NCBI GenBank assembly: GCA_933228675.1
Contig: OW121744.1
Coordinates: 101,286,622-101,350,621 of the forward strand
Reading direction: 5' to 3'
Length of the DNA: 64,000 bases
Source of the DNA: Stomorhina lunata
Lineage: Eukaryota > Arthropoda > Insecta > Diptera > Rhiniidae
A program made the translations under genes and the position numbers. Below are positions 36,765 to 47,700 of this stretch, piece by piece; positions within the stretch are counted from its first letter, which is position 1, and each line of letters starts with the position of its first letter. A model generated the notes under the pieces. The model searched no databases. It saw only the letters and a program-made list of their open reading frames with translations, and was not told the origin of the DNA.

Positions 36765-39112
36765 CAATCAAACATTTTTCCATAGATAATTTTTTTCAGC
36801 AAATTTTTTCTATAGAATGTTTTTATATCAAAAATTTTTCTATAGAAAATTTTTCTTAGAAAATGTTTTTATAAAAATGTTTTTAGGGAAAATTTTTTTT
36901 ATCAAAAATTTTTCTAGAAAAAATTGTTTCTATTAAAAATTTTTTATCAAAATTTTTTTTTCTCAAAAATTTTTTAAAGAAAATTTTATTATCAAAAATT
37001 TTTCTATAGAAAATTTTGTTATCAAAAATTTTTAAATAGAAAATTTTTTTATCAAAAATTTTTTAAAGAAAATTTTATTATCAAAAATTTTTTAAAGAAA
37101 ATTTTATTATCAAAAATTTTTCTATAGAAATTTTTGTTATCAAAAATTTTTCTATAGAAAATTTTGCTATCAAAAATTTTTCTATAGAAAATTTTGTTAT
37201 CAAAAATTTTTAAATAGAAAATTGTTTATCCCAAATTTTGTCTATAGAAATTTTTTATTATCAAGTATTTTTCTCTAGAAAATTTTTTATCAAAAATTTT
37301 CTATAAACAATTCTTTTATCAAAAATTTGTAATCAAAAATTTTCCTATAGAAAATCTTTTTATCAAAAATTTTTCTATAGAAAATTTTTGTAATTTTTGT
37401 AGAAAATATTATATCCAAAAATAGAATCAAAAATCAAAATCAAAAATTTTTTATAGAAAATTTTTTTATCAAAAATTGTTCTATTAAATTTTTTTATCAA
37501 AAATTTTTCCACAGAAAATTTTTCTAAAGAAAATAGTTTATCCCAAATTTTTTTATCAAAAATTTTTCAATAAAAATGTTTTAATTAAAAATTTTTCTAT
37601 AGAAAATTTTTTATCAAAAACTTTTCTATATAAATTTTTTTCCAAAAATTTTTCTATTGAAAATTTTTTATCAAAAATTTTTCTATACAAATTTTTTTCC
37701 AAAAATTTTTCTATAGAAAATTTTTTTATCAAACATTTTTCTATAGAAATTTTTTTTCCAAAAATTTTTCTATTGAAAATTTTTTTATCAAAAATTTTTC
37801 TATACAAATTTTTTTCCAAAAATTTTTCTATAGAAAATTTTTTTATCAAACATTTTTCTGTAGAAAATTTTTTATCAAAAATTTTTCTATAGAAAATTAT
37901 TTTATCAAAAATTTTTTTATAGACAATTTTTTATCAAAAATTTCTATAAAACATTTTTTTATCAAAAATTTTTCTATAGAAAATTTTTTTGTCACAAATT
38001 TTTCTATAGAAAATTTTTTTTTTACAAAAATTTTTTTATAGAAAAAAAAAAAATTTTGTATAGAAAATTTTTCTCAAGAAAATTGTTTCTCCCAAATTTT
38101 TTCTATAGAAATTTTTTTTACCAAAAATTTTTCTATGGAAAATTTTTTTATTACAAAAATTTTTTTATCAAAAATTTTTTCATATAAAATTTTGTTATCA
38201 AAAATTTTTCTATAGAAAATTATTTTATCAAAAATTTTTCTATATAAATTTTTTTCCAAAAATTTTTCTGTAGAAAATATTTTTATCAAAAATTTTTCTA
38301 TAAAAAATTTTTTATCACAAATTTTTCTATAGAAATTTTTTTTATCACAAAAATTTTTTTATAGAAAAATTTTTTATCAGAAATTTTTCAATTAAAATTC
38401 TTTTATCGAAAATTTTTTTATAGAAAATTTTTTTATCAAAAATTCTTTTTGAATAATATTTACATCCCGACTATTTTGTTATTTTTTGATCAAAAATTTA
38501 TAAATTTTTTTACAAAAATTTTTCTATATAAATTTTTTTACAAAAATTTTTCTATAGACAATTTTTTTTATCAAAAGTTTTTCTATATAAATTTTTTTCC
38601 AAAAATTTTTCTATAGAAAATTTTTTTATCAGAAATTTTTCTATAGAAAATTTTTTATCAAAAATTTTTCTATAAAAAATGTTTTTATCAAAAATTTTTC
38701 TATAGAATTTTTTTTTATTAAAAATTTTTTTATAGAAAATTTCTTAATTAACATTTTTCTATAGAAAATGTAAAATGACAAATATTCTATGGAAAATTTG
38801 TTATTTTAAATTTTTTCTACAGAAACTTTTTTCATCAAAATTTTTTCTATAGAAAATTTTTTTCCAAAATTGTTCTACAGAAAATTTTTCTATAAAAGAA
38901 TTTTTTATCAAAAAATTTTTCTACAGAAAAACAATTCTATAAAAAATTTTCATTATAGAAAAATATTTTTCTCGAAAATTTTTTGATAGAAAATTTTTTT
39001 GATGAGAATATTTTTCGTAGATAACTAATTTTTTTTTAATTTTTAAGGAAATTTTTAGCGAAAAATTTTCTATAAAAAATAATTCTTATCGAAAAAATTT
39101 CCAAAGGAAAAT
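36765..39112 (-). repeat. Satellite R10 (R1 subfamily reversed)
   Basis: About 78 units of ATCAAAAATTTTTCTATAG plus AAAATTTTTTT, the reverse complement of the R1 unit (about 30 bp). Slippage in T runs gives 29-31 bp spacing. Decay increases toward the right end. Confidence 0.93.
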
Positions 39113-39116
39113 ATTT

Positions 39117-39253
39117 GACTTTGCTAACACCCACATTCTAACTGAGTGATCTTTATGCTCATTTTCACGAGTTTCATGGTTGGTCGTGATATTTAAGAAA
39201 ATTACAACAAATCATCGGCTTCTGGTGGTATGAGCTGCCTACGCCTACAATTT
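39117..39253 (-). repeat. Array-flank module, copy B
   Basis: Reverse complement carries the module blocks CATACCACCAGAAGCCGA, AAATATCACGA, GAAACTCGTGAAAATGAG and TGTTAGCAAAGTC. It lies at the right edge of R10, so relative to the satellite its polarity is the same as copy A at R1. Confidence 0.8.
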
Positions 39254-39254
39254 C

Positions 39255-39437
39255 AGTATAATAACCTACAGGCTTAGCATTACAAACTAAAGTCTTGCTA
39301 TAAGAGATTAGTTTCTCTTTTGATGAGACTATATTCTCAATATTAGAGACTAGAAAAGACAATAGTTTCTGTATAAGACCTTATGGTGAGTATAAGAGAT
39401 TACAACCTCTCGGTATTGGGTATTAGAGGATATAGTC
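39255..39437. repeat. TATAAGAGA short-repeat cluster right of module B
   Basis: Degenerate copies of CTATAAGAGATTAG, TATTAGAGACTAG and GTATAAGAGATTAC spaced about 20-30 bp. Confidence 0.6.
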
Positions 39438-40025
39438 ATTTTAAAATCATCATCAACAAGCTATGATCATCGCTTGGACAGAGCTACTTTCTTGGAATTC
39501 AAAACATCATACTTCGTATTTATTCTGTATTGAAATCTGGATACATAAAATTATTTTTATTTATTTAGAATTAGGGCTTCTCTTTCAATTTATTAATGAA
39601 ACAAAAAAAATTGTTGACGTAACTATTCCTCATATTTGAATGATCAGCAGTGGGTTTTCAAAAACCGAATAAATTGTAAAAAAAAATGCTGTGATTACCG
39701 CTTGAATACGACACATTTTGAAGGCTTTAAAAAAAATATAATTCGTGTTTATTCTGTTTTAAAATAATTAAAAGTTGGGTATATGCCTAGAGTAGCTCTC
39801 ATCCCTAGAACTTCCTCAATTTAGATTGCCAACATATGACTATAGCGCCCTATGCTCTAGTAAGAGTTAGATAAAAATGTATATCTATAATAAAAGGAAA
39901 TCCTAGTGCCATACACTTGTGCAAAATTTTATAAAATAAAATTAATTAAAAATAAATAAAATCTTAAATCTGTTTTAGATAATATATCAAATTTATAAGA
40001 TAGTTTTATAATAGACACAGTTATT
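39438..40025. other. Spacer / possible distal 3' flank of the Ig gene
   Basis: AT-rich unique sequence with no coding frame. The minus-strand gene at 40210 may have its 3' UTR end here or just to the right. Confidence 0.45.
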
Positions 40026-40031
40026 TTTATT
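40026..40031 (-). promoter_or_regulatory. Candidate polyadenylation signal for the Ig-domain gene
   Basis: AATAAA on the minus strand about 180 bases after the stop codon. Plausible, but the motif is frequent in this DNA. Confidence 0.3.
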
Positions 40032-40209
40032 TATATAAATTTTAGTATTACTTTGTTTTTTTTTTTCTCTCTAAAACTAGACATTTTTTCTTCTTAGATC
40101 CTTTTGCTATTGAGCCTTATTTTATAGAAAGAAAAACAAAAATTTCTTTAAAAACCCAAAAAATTGCTATACACTTTCATTCAAGAGAAGAAAAAAAACA
40201 TCAAACTTT

Positions 40210-40500
40210 CTAAATTTTAAAACTGAACCCCACTAACAACACAAAAAGCCAACAATTTATTACATTTTTAAAACCATTTCCGAAAACCGGGAAATGTATT
40301 TCTTCAGGCTCACTTAGCTCCTCCTCCTCCTCGTCAATAACATTCGTGATGGTGCGATAGCGCATGGTAAAATTAACTTTGATGATCGCTTCGGCTACAC
40401 CACCCGGTGACGAGACTATAAAGTAAAAGGTTCGTGGTACACGCTCATGCATGCTGACATAGGTAAGGCGGGCTTCTTTACAAAAGGGGGTGGGTAAATC
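40210..40500 (-). CDS. Ig-domain surface protein, last exon
   Basis: Last exon of a split gene: 96 codons plus stop, starting after the acceptor TATATTCCAG and joined in phase 0 to the exon at 40566-40744. It begins DLPTPFCKEARLTYVS, then TFYFIVSSPGGVAEAIIKVN, which matches the F and G strands and the SxxG turn of an immunoglobulin domain. An acidic stretch (DEEEEELSEPEE) follows, and the C-terminus is a short hydrophobic tail (CWLFVLLVGFSF) after GNGFKN. The tail could be a GPI-anchor signal or a short membrane anchor, suggesting a cell-surface protein, perhaps an adhesion or recognition molecule. The usual F-strand Cys is replaced by Phe. The ATG at 40452 is internal, not the start. The gene itself is not identified. 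Confidence 0.8.
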   Translation of the reverse strand, partial: DLPTPFCKEARLTYVSMHERVPRTFYFIVSSPGGVAEAIIKVNFTMRYRTITNVIDEEEEELSEPEEIHFPVFGNGFKNVINCWLFVLLVGFSFKI

Positions 40501-40565
40501 CTGGAATATAATGAATTTTTGTCAGTATTTGTTATTTTTTCAAAAAAGAATATTTATAAACCTAC

Positions 40566-40744
40566 CGTTACGCCATAGGCCAATACAGTGCTGCCATATT
40601 GATTGCCGGGAGTGTAAACACGATCACCATGTAGCCATCTGGCAGCATGAGCAGGAGGATTGGCACAAAATTCAACTGATAGATGTAGGGGAGAACCGGG
40701 ATAGGCAACTGGTGTGGAATTTCTGGCCACAACTGTAGGAAAAC
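40566..40744 (-). CDS. Ig-domain surface protein, penultimate exon
   Basis: Acceptor ATTTCCAG, then two bases completing a codon (phase 1), then 59 codons ending AYGVT before the donor GTAGG. The encoded part holds the first half of the immunoglobulin fold: PGSPLHLSVEFCANPP (B strand with its Cys), then AARWLHGDRVYTPG (C strand with the core Trp), then STVLAYGVT. The 65-bp intron (40501-40565) is typical of flies. Read in any other frame the exon is interrupted, and splicing gives one continuous domain across both exons, which is strong support. The exon that must precede it, ending in phase 1 on the minus strand, was not found in the remaining 23 kb, which is mostly satellite. Confidence 0.8.
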
Positions 40745-40800
40745 CTGGAAATATAAAGAGGAAATATGAAAATGAGTTTGAACATTAAAATATGACAAAT

Positions 40801-40850
40801 ATATAAGAGAATAAAGTCGTTATCTTCTCGTTATAGAAGACTTAAGTGTT
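40801..40850. repeat. TATAAGAGA motif before module C
   Basis: ATATAAGAGAATAAAGTC matches the cluster near 36695, linking this site with the R10 flanks. Confidence 0.5.
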
Positions 40851-40958
40851 ATTACGGGCACGGAAAGACAGCCAATTCCACTAAAAGCCGAAGACTTTTT
40901 ACAATTTTCAAAAATATCACGATCATTAATGAAACTCGTGGATGTTGGCAAAGTTAAA
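40851..40958 (+). repeat. Array-flank module, copy C
   Basis: Shares AAGCCGAAGACTTTTT, AAATATCACGATCATTAATG, AAACTCGTGG and TTGGCAAAGT with copies A, B and D. It lies 40 bp before R11, whose unit differs from R1, and within the upstream intron of the Ig-domain gene. Confidence 0.78.
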
Positions 40959-40996
40959 GAAAATATAAAAACAAAATATACAAGAAACAAAATCTC

Positions 40997-43165
40997 CTGT
41001 CTGTCTTTCTATAGTAAAGTCTTCCTATCGTCAACTTTTCTATAGTAAAGTCTTCCTATCGTCAACTTTTCTATAGTAAAGTCTTCCTATCGTCAACTTT
41101 TCTATAGTAAAGTCTTCCTATCGTCAACTTTTCTATTGTAAAGTCTTCCTATCGTCAACTTTTCTATAGTAAAGTCTTCCTATCGTCAACTTTTCTATAG
41201 TAAAGTCTTCCTATCGTCAACTTTTCTATAGTAAAGTCTTCCTATCGTCAACTTTTCTATAGTAAAGTCTTCCTATCATCAACTTTTCTATAGTAAAGTC
41301 TTCCTATCATCAACTTTTCTATAGTAAAGTCTTCCTATCGTCAACTTTTCTATAGTAAAGTCTTCCTATCGTCAACTTTTCTATAGTAAAGTCTTCCTAT
41401 CGTCAACTTTTCTATGGTAAAGTCTTCCTATCGTCAACTTTTCTATAGTAAAGTCTTCCTATCGTCAACTTTTCTATAGTAAAGTCTTACTATCGTCAAC
41501 TTTTCTATAGTAAAGTCTTCCTATTGTCAACTTTTCTATAGTAAAGTCTTTCTATCGTCAACTTTTTTATAGTAAAGTCTTCCTATTGTCAACTTTTCTA
41601 TAGTAAAGTCTTTCTATCGTCAACTTTTCTATAGTAAAGTCTTCCTATCGTCAACTTTTCTATAGTAAAGTCTTCCAATCGTCAACTTTTCTATAGTAAA
41701 GTCTTCCTATCGTCCACTTTTCTATAGTAAAGTCTTCCTATCGTCAACTTTTCTATAGTAAAGTCTTCCTATCGTCAACTTTTCTATAGTAAAGTCTTCC
41801 TATCGTCAACTTTTCTATAGTAAAGTCTTCCTATCGTCAACTTTTCTATAGTAAAGTCTTCCTATCGTCAACTTTTCTATAGTAAAGTCTTCCTATCGTC
41901 AACTTTTCTATAGTAAAGTCTTCCTATCGTCAACTTTTCTATAGTAAAGTCTTCCTATCGTCAACTTTTCTATAGTAAAGTCTTCCTGTCGTCAACTTTT
42001 CTATAGTAAAGTCTTACTATCGTCAACTTTTCTATAGTAAAGTCTTCCTATTGTCAACTTTTCTATAGTAAAGTCTTTCTATCGTCAACTTTTTTATAGT
42101 AAAGTCTTCCTATTGTCAACTTTTCTATAGTAAAGTCTTTCTATCGTCAACTTTTCTATAGTAAAGTCTTCCTATCGTCAACTTTTCTATAGTAAAGTCT
42201 TCCAATCGTCAACTTTTCTATAGTAAAGTCTTCCTATCGTCCACTTTTCTATAGTAAAGCCTTCCTATCGTCAACTTTTCTATAGTAAAGTCTTCCTATC
42301 GTCAACTTTTCTATAGTAAAGTCTTCCTATCGTCAACTTTTCTATAGTAAAGTCTTCCTATCGTCAACTTTTCTATAGTAAAGTCTTCCAATCGTCAACT
42401 TTTCTATAGTAAAGTCTTCCTATAGTCAACTTTTCTAAAGTAAAGAAAAGTCTTCCTAATGTCAACTTTTCTATAGTAAAATCTTCCTATCGTCAAATTT
42501 TGTATAGAAAAGTCTTCCTATCGTCAACTTTTCTATAGTAAAGTCTCCCTATTGTCAACTTTTCTATAGTAAAGTCTCCCTGTCGTCAATTTTTTTATAG
42601 TAAATTCTTCCTATCGTCATTTTTTCTCTAGTAAAGTCTTCCTATCGTCAACTTTTCTATAACAAAGTCTTCCTGTCGTCAATTTTTCTTTAGTAAAGTC
42701 TTCCTATCGTCAACTTTTCTATAGTAAAGTCTTCCCATCGTCAACTTTTCTATGGTAAAGTCTTCCTATCGTCAACTTTTCTATAACAAAGTCTTCCTAT
42801 CGTCATTTTTTCTCTAGTAAAGTCTTCCTATCGTCAACTTTTCTATAGTAAAGTCTTCCCATCGTCAACTTTTCTATAGTAAAGTCTTCCTATCGTCAAC
42901 TTTTCTATAACAAAGTCTTCCTGTCGTCAATTTTTCTTTAGTAAAGTCTTCCTATCGTCAACTTTTCTATAGTAAAGTCTTCTTATCGTCAATTTTTTTA
43001 CAGTAGAGTCGTCCTATCGTCAACTTTTTTACAGTAAAGTCTTGCAATCGTTAACTTTTCTATAGTAAAGTCTTTCTATCGTCAACTTTTCTATAGTAAA
43101 GTCTTCCTGTAGTCAACTTTTCTATAGTAGAGTCTTCCTATTGTCAACTTTTCTATAGAAATGCC
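40997..43165 (+). repeat. Satellite R11 (31-bp unit, TCTTCCTATCGTCAACTTTT)
   Basis: About 70 units that join CTATAGTAAAG to TCTTCCTATCGTCAACTTTT. Very uniform to about 42400, degenerate to the right. Marker variants GTCTTACTATCG (41484, 42011) and CGTCCAC (41711, 42238) recur at exactly 527 bp = 17 x 31, showing a 17-unit higher-order duplication. Confidence 0.97.
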
Positions 43166-44786
43166 TTGAATAAATCGTTATGAAATACACTTGATGCTCC
43201 TACTAATACAATCCCAAGTGTGTAAGTGCCCTTCAGTGTTTTAGATGTACGAATACCAACAGATATTGATTTAAGTCTGATGACTAGGATATCATCTTAT
43301 TTAGATTTATAGCCAAGACCATTATACAATTTCCAATGCTTTATGAAATAGAATCCATTTTAATTTGTTTAGTCCCCCAAAATCACTTCAAACTTTTCAA
43401 AATCCTTCCCCTCACCCCTTTTCTGATATTGTAATTATAATGTTGGAATTGTTTGCAAATGCAATTTAAAAATTTTATAAAACTCATTTTCAATCCAATT
43501 ATAAAAATTTCTAATGCATAAAAGCCATAACATAAAATTCAATCATGCTTATGGAAACCTCTTATTTAGCCAAGTTACCACTCCCATTACACATTTTACT
43601 AATCGAAAATTTTCTACAAATGATTGATTTTAATTGTTTATTTTACGCCTTTGCCCAAAAAGTATCAAACACTTGATGTAAATGTTCATGAATTTCGAAA
43701 TGCGAATATTTGCCTACACTATTTTTTTTTTTTTTTTTGTTTGGTTCGTTTTAGGTTTCAGGGTGCTAAATACCCATTAATAATTTAAAATAATCTAACA
43801 CCCCTGGAATTCAGACTCACAACAAAACCGACTGAAATTCCAATAATCATTTAAAAGGCTGACGACACAAGACCATGATAATCAAATAACAACCATATTA
43901 ATGGCTACTCTAAAGCAGACACAGCAACAACAAAATACCAAAAGTCTGACCAACCAATCGCCACCTAACATTGACCCTTTTTAAAAGCCAACTCAGACAA
44001 AGTAAATACTTGGCCATTAACACAAAAAATATTATTTCGAAATCCTCTACACACCTCCAAAACATATGCACAGAAAAGGTTGTTTTAAAACATTTTAAAT
44101 TTCTAAATGTCGAAGTTATTGCAATTCATTTAAATTCAAATTTCTGAAACTCATTATTTGTTAAACAAAATGTCTTCCCTGCCAAAGGCCCTCAAAAATA
44201 TGCTTTTATATCTTTCTTGTCTTTCTCTAACGCTCAATAAACAAACGTCCCTTAAGTGTTTGCTCGACAAGGACTGAAACAAAAATTTCTTCTTCCAAAC
44301 CAGATTTTTTAAAGACCACTCTCGTTTGTTAATTGATTTCTCCTGAAGCTACGCAAAAAAAAAAAACTCAATAAAAATGGCTGACGTTATGTTTTCTGGC
44401 TTTTATTTTTAGTTTTGTTTATAGAAATTCCTCTATTCGTTAGGCGAAGTTGGTTCAATTAAAGCCACTGAAAATTGTGGGTGTATTGGGTACAGAAGCC
44501 GGATGAACCCTGTAGAGCCAGTGAGTGTTAGTAGTGTTAGTATAATTGAAAAATTTTATGGGGATTATTAAAATTTTGTGTTTAATACAAATTCAATTAA
44601 AGTGCCTTAAGATATGCTATGGAAAGGAAAAAATGTTAATTAAAGAAACGACAAAAACACCAACACAACAACAAGACCAATAATTTTAATATTTATTTAC
44701 TTAGATCTTAGAAATTTAACTTAAATTCAATATTAAAGAAGATGAAGATGTTTAAAAGATCCAAGAATTTAGAGGAAGTATAGATA
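43166..44786. other. Spacer, intron-like
   Basis: Unique AT-rich sequence with a long T run at about 43720. Searched on the minus strand for an upstream exon of the Ig gene; none convincing. Confidence 0.5.
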
Positions 44787-47700
44787 AAAATATTTTTCTA
44801 TAGAAAAATTTTCGATAGAATAATTTTTCTATAGAAAAATTTTCGATAGAAATATTTTTCTATAGAAAAATTTTCGATAGAAATATTTTTCTATAGAAAA
44901 ATTTACGGTAGAAATATTTTTGTGTAGAAAAATTTTCGATAGAAATATTTTTCTGTACAAAAATTTTCGATAGAAACATTATTCTATAGAAACATTTTCG
45001 ATAGAAATATTTTTCTATAGAAAAATTTTCGTCAGAAACATTTTTCTATAGAAAAATTTTCGTTAGAAATATTTTTCTATAGAAAAATTTTCGTTAGAAA
45101 TATTTTTCTATAGAAAAATTTTCGTTAGAAATATTTTTCTATAGAAAAATTTTCGTTAGAAATATTTTTCTATAGAAAAATTTTCGTTAGAAATATTTTT
45201 CTATAGAAAAATTTTCGTTAGAAATATTTTTCTATAGAAAAATTTTCGTTAGAAATATTTTTCTATAGAAAAATTTTCGTTAGAAATATTTTTCTATAGA
45301 AAAATTTTCGTTAGAAATATTTTTCTATAGAAAAATTTTCGTTAGAAATATTTTTCTATAGAAAAATTTTCGTTAGAAATATTTTTCTATAGAAAAATTT
45401 TCGTTAGAAATATTTTTCTATAGAAAAATTTTCGTTAGAAATATTTTTCTATAGAAAAATTTTCGTTAGAAATATTTTTCTATAGAAAAATTTTCGTTAG
45501 AAATATTTTTCTATAGAAAAATTTTCGTTAGAAATATTTTTCTATAGAAAAATTTTCGTTAGAAATATTTTTCTATAGAAAAATTTTCGTTAGAAATATT
45601 TTTCTATAGAAAAATTTTCGTTAGAAATATTTTTCTATAGAAAAATTTTCGTTAGAAATATTTTTCTATAGAAAAATTTTCGTTAGAAATATTTTTCTAT
45701 AGAAAAATTTTCGTTAGAAATATTTTTCTATAGAAAAATTTTCGTCAGAAATATTTTTCTATAGAAAAATTTTCGTTAGAAATATTTTTCTATAGAAAAA
45801 TTTTCGTTAGAAATATTTTTCTATAGAAAAATTTTCGTTAGAAATATTTTTCTATAGAAAAATTTTCGTTAGAAATATTTTTCTATAGAAAAATTTTCGT
45901 TAGAAATATTTTTCTATAGAAAAATTTTCGTTAGAAATATTTTTCTATAGAAAAATTTTCGTTAGAAATATTTTTCTATAGAAAAATTTTCGTTAGAAAT
46001 ATTTTTCTATAGAAAAATTTTCGTTAGAAATATTTTTCTATAGAAAAATTTTCGTTAGAAATATTTTTCTATAGAAAAATTTTCGTTAGAAATATTTTTC
46101 TATAGAAAAATTTTCGTTAGAAATATTTTTCTATAGAAAAATTTTCGTTAGAAATATTTTTCTATAGAAAAATTTTCGTTAGAAATATTTTTCTATAGAA
46201 AAATTTTCATTAGAAATATTTTTCTATAGAAAAATTTTCATTAGAAATATTTTTCTATAGAAAAATTTTCATTAGAAATATTTTTCTATAGAAAAATTTT
46301 CGTTAGAAATATTTTTCTATAGAAAAATTTTCGTTAGAAATATATTTCTATAGAAAAATTTTCGTTAAAAATATTTTTCTATAGAAAAATTTTCGTTAAA
46401 AATATTTTTCTATAGAAAAATTTTCGTTAGAAATATTTTTCTATAGAAAAATTTTCGTTAGAAATATTTTTCTATAGAAAAATTTTCGTTAGAAATATTT
46501 TTCTATAGAAAAATTTTCGTTAGAAATATTTTTCTATAGAAAAATTTTCGTTAGAAATATTTTTCTATAGAAAAATTTTCGTTAGAAATATTTTTCTATA
46601 GAAAAATTTTCGTTAGAAATATTTATCTATAGAAAAATTTTCGTTAGAAATATTTTTCTATAGAAAAATTTTCGTTAGAAATATTTTTCTATAGAAAAAT
46701 TTTCGTTAGAAATATTTTTCTATAGAAAAATTTTCGTTAGAAATATTTTTCTATAGAAAAATTTTCGTTAGAAATATTTTTCTATAGAAAAATTTTCGTT
46801 AGAAATATTTTTCTATAGAAAAATTTTCGTTAGAAATATTTTTCTATAGAAAAATTTTCGTTAGAAATATTTTTCTATAGAAAAATTTTCGTTAGAAATA
46901 TTTTTCTATACAAAAATTTTCGTTAGAAATATTTTTCTATACCAAAATTTTCGTTAGAAATATTTTTCTATGCAAAAATTTTCGTTAGAAATATTTTTCT
47001 ATAGAAAAATTTTCGTTAGAAATATTTTTCTACAGAAAAATTTTCGCTAGAAATATTTTTCTATAGAAAAATTTTCGTTAGAAATATTTTTCTATAGAAA
47101 AATTTTCGCTAGAAATATTTTTCTATAGAAAAATTTTCGTTAGAAATATTTTTCTATAGAAAAATTTTCGTTAGAAATATTTATCTATAGAAAAATTTTC
47201 GTTAGAAATATTTTTCTATAGAAAAATTTTCGTTAGAAATATTTTTCTATAGAAAAATTTTCGTTAGAAATATTTTTCTATAGAAAAATTTTCGTTAGAA
47301 ATATTTTTCTATAGAAAAATTTTCGTTAGAAATATTTTTCTATAGAAAAATTTTCGTTAGAAATATTTTTCTATAGAAAAATTTTCGTTAGATATATTTT
47401 TCTATAGAAAAATTTTCGTTAGAAATATTTTTCTATACAAAAATTTTCGTTAGAAATATTTTTCTATACAAAAATTTTCGTTAGAAATATTTTTCTATAC
47501 CAAAATTTTCGTTAGAAATATTTTTCTATACAAAAATTTTCGTTAGAAATATTTTTCTATAGAAAAATTTTCGTTAGAAATATTTTTCTACAGAAAAATT
47601 TTCGCTAGAAATATTTTTCTATAGAAAAATTTTCGTTAGAAATTTTTCTATAGAAAAATTTTCGTTAGAAATATTTTTCTATAGAAAAATTTTCGTTAGA

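Noticed and set aside
37556..38289. Open frames of 97 and 71 codons in R10
   Set aside because: Satellite translation, as in R1.
40490..40798. Plus-strand 82-codon and minus-strand 76-codon frames over the Ig exon
   Set aside because: Shadows of the spliced Ig-domain reading frame, which is supported by splice sites on both sides.
44440..44530. Possible minus-strand exon after CTCTACAG
   Set aside because: Both plausible frames meet stops within 20 codons and there is no Ig-like sequence or donor.
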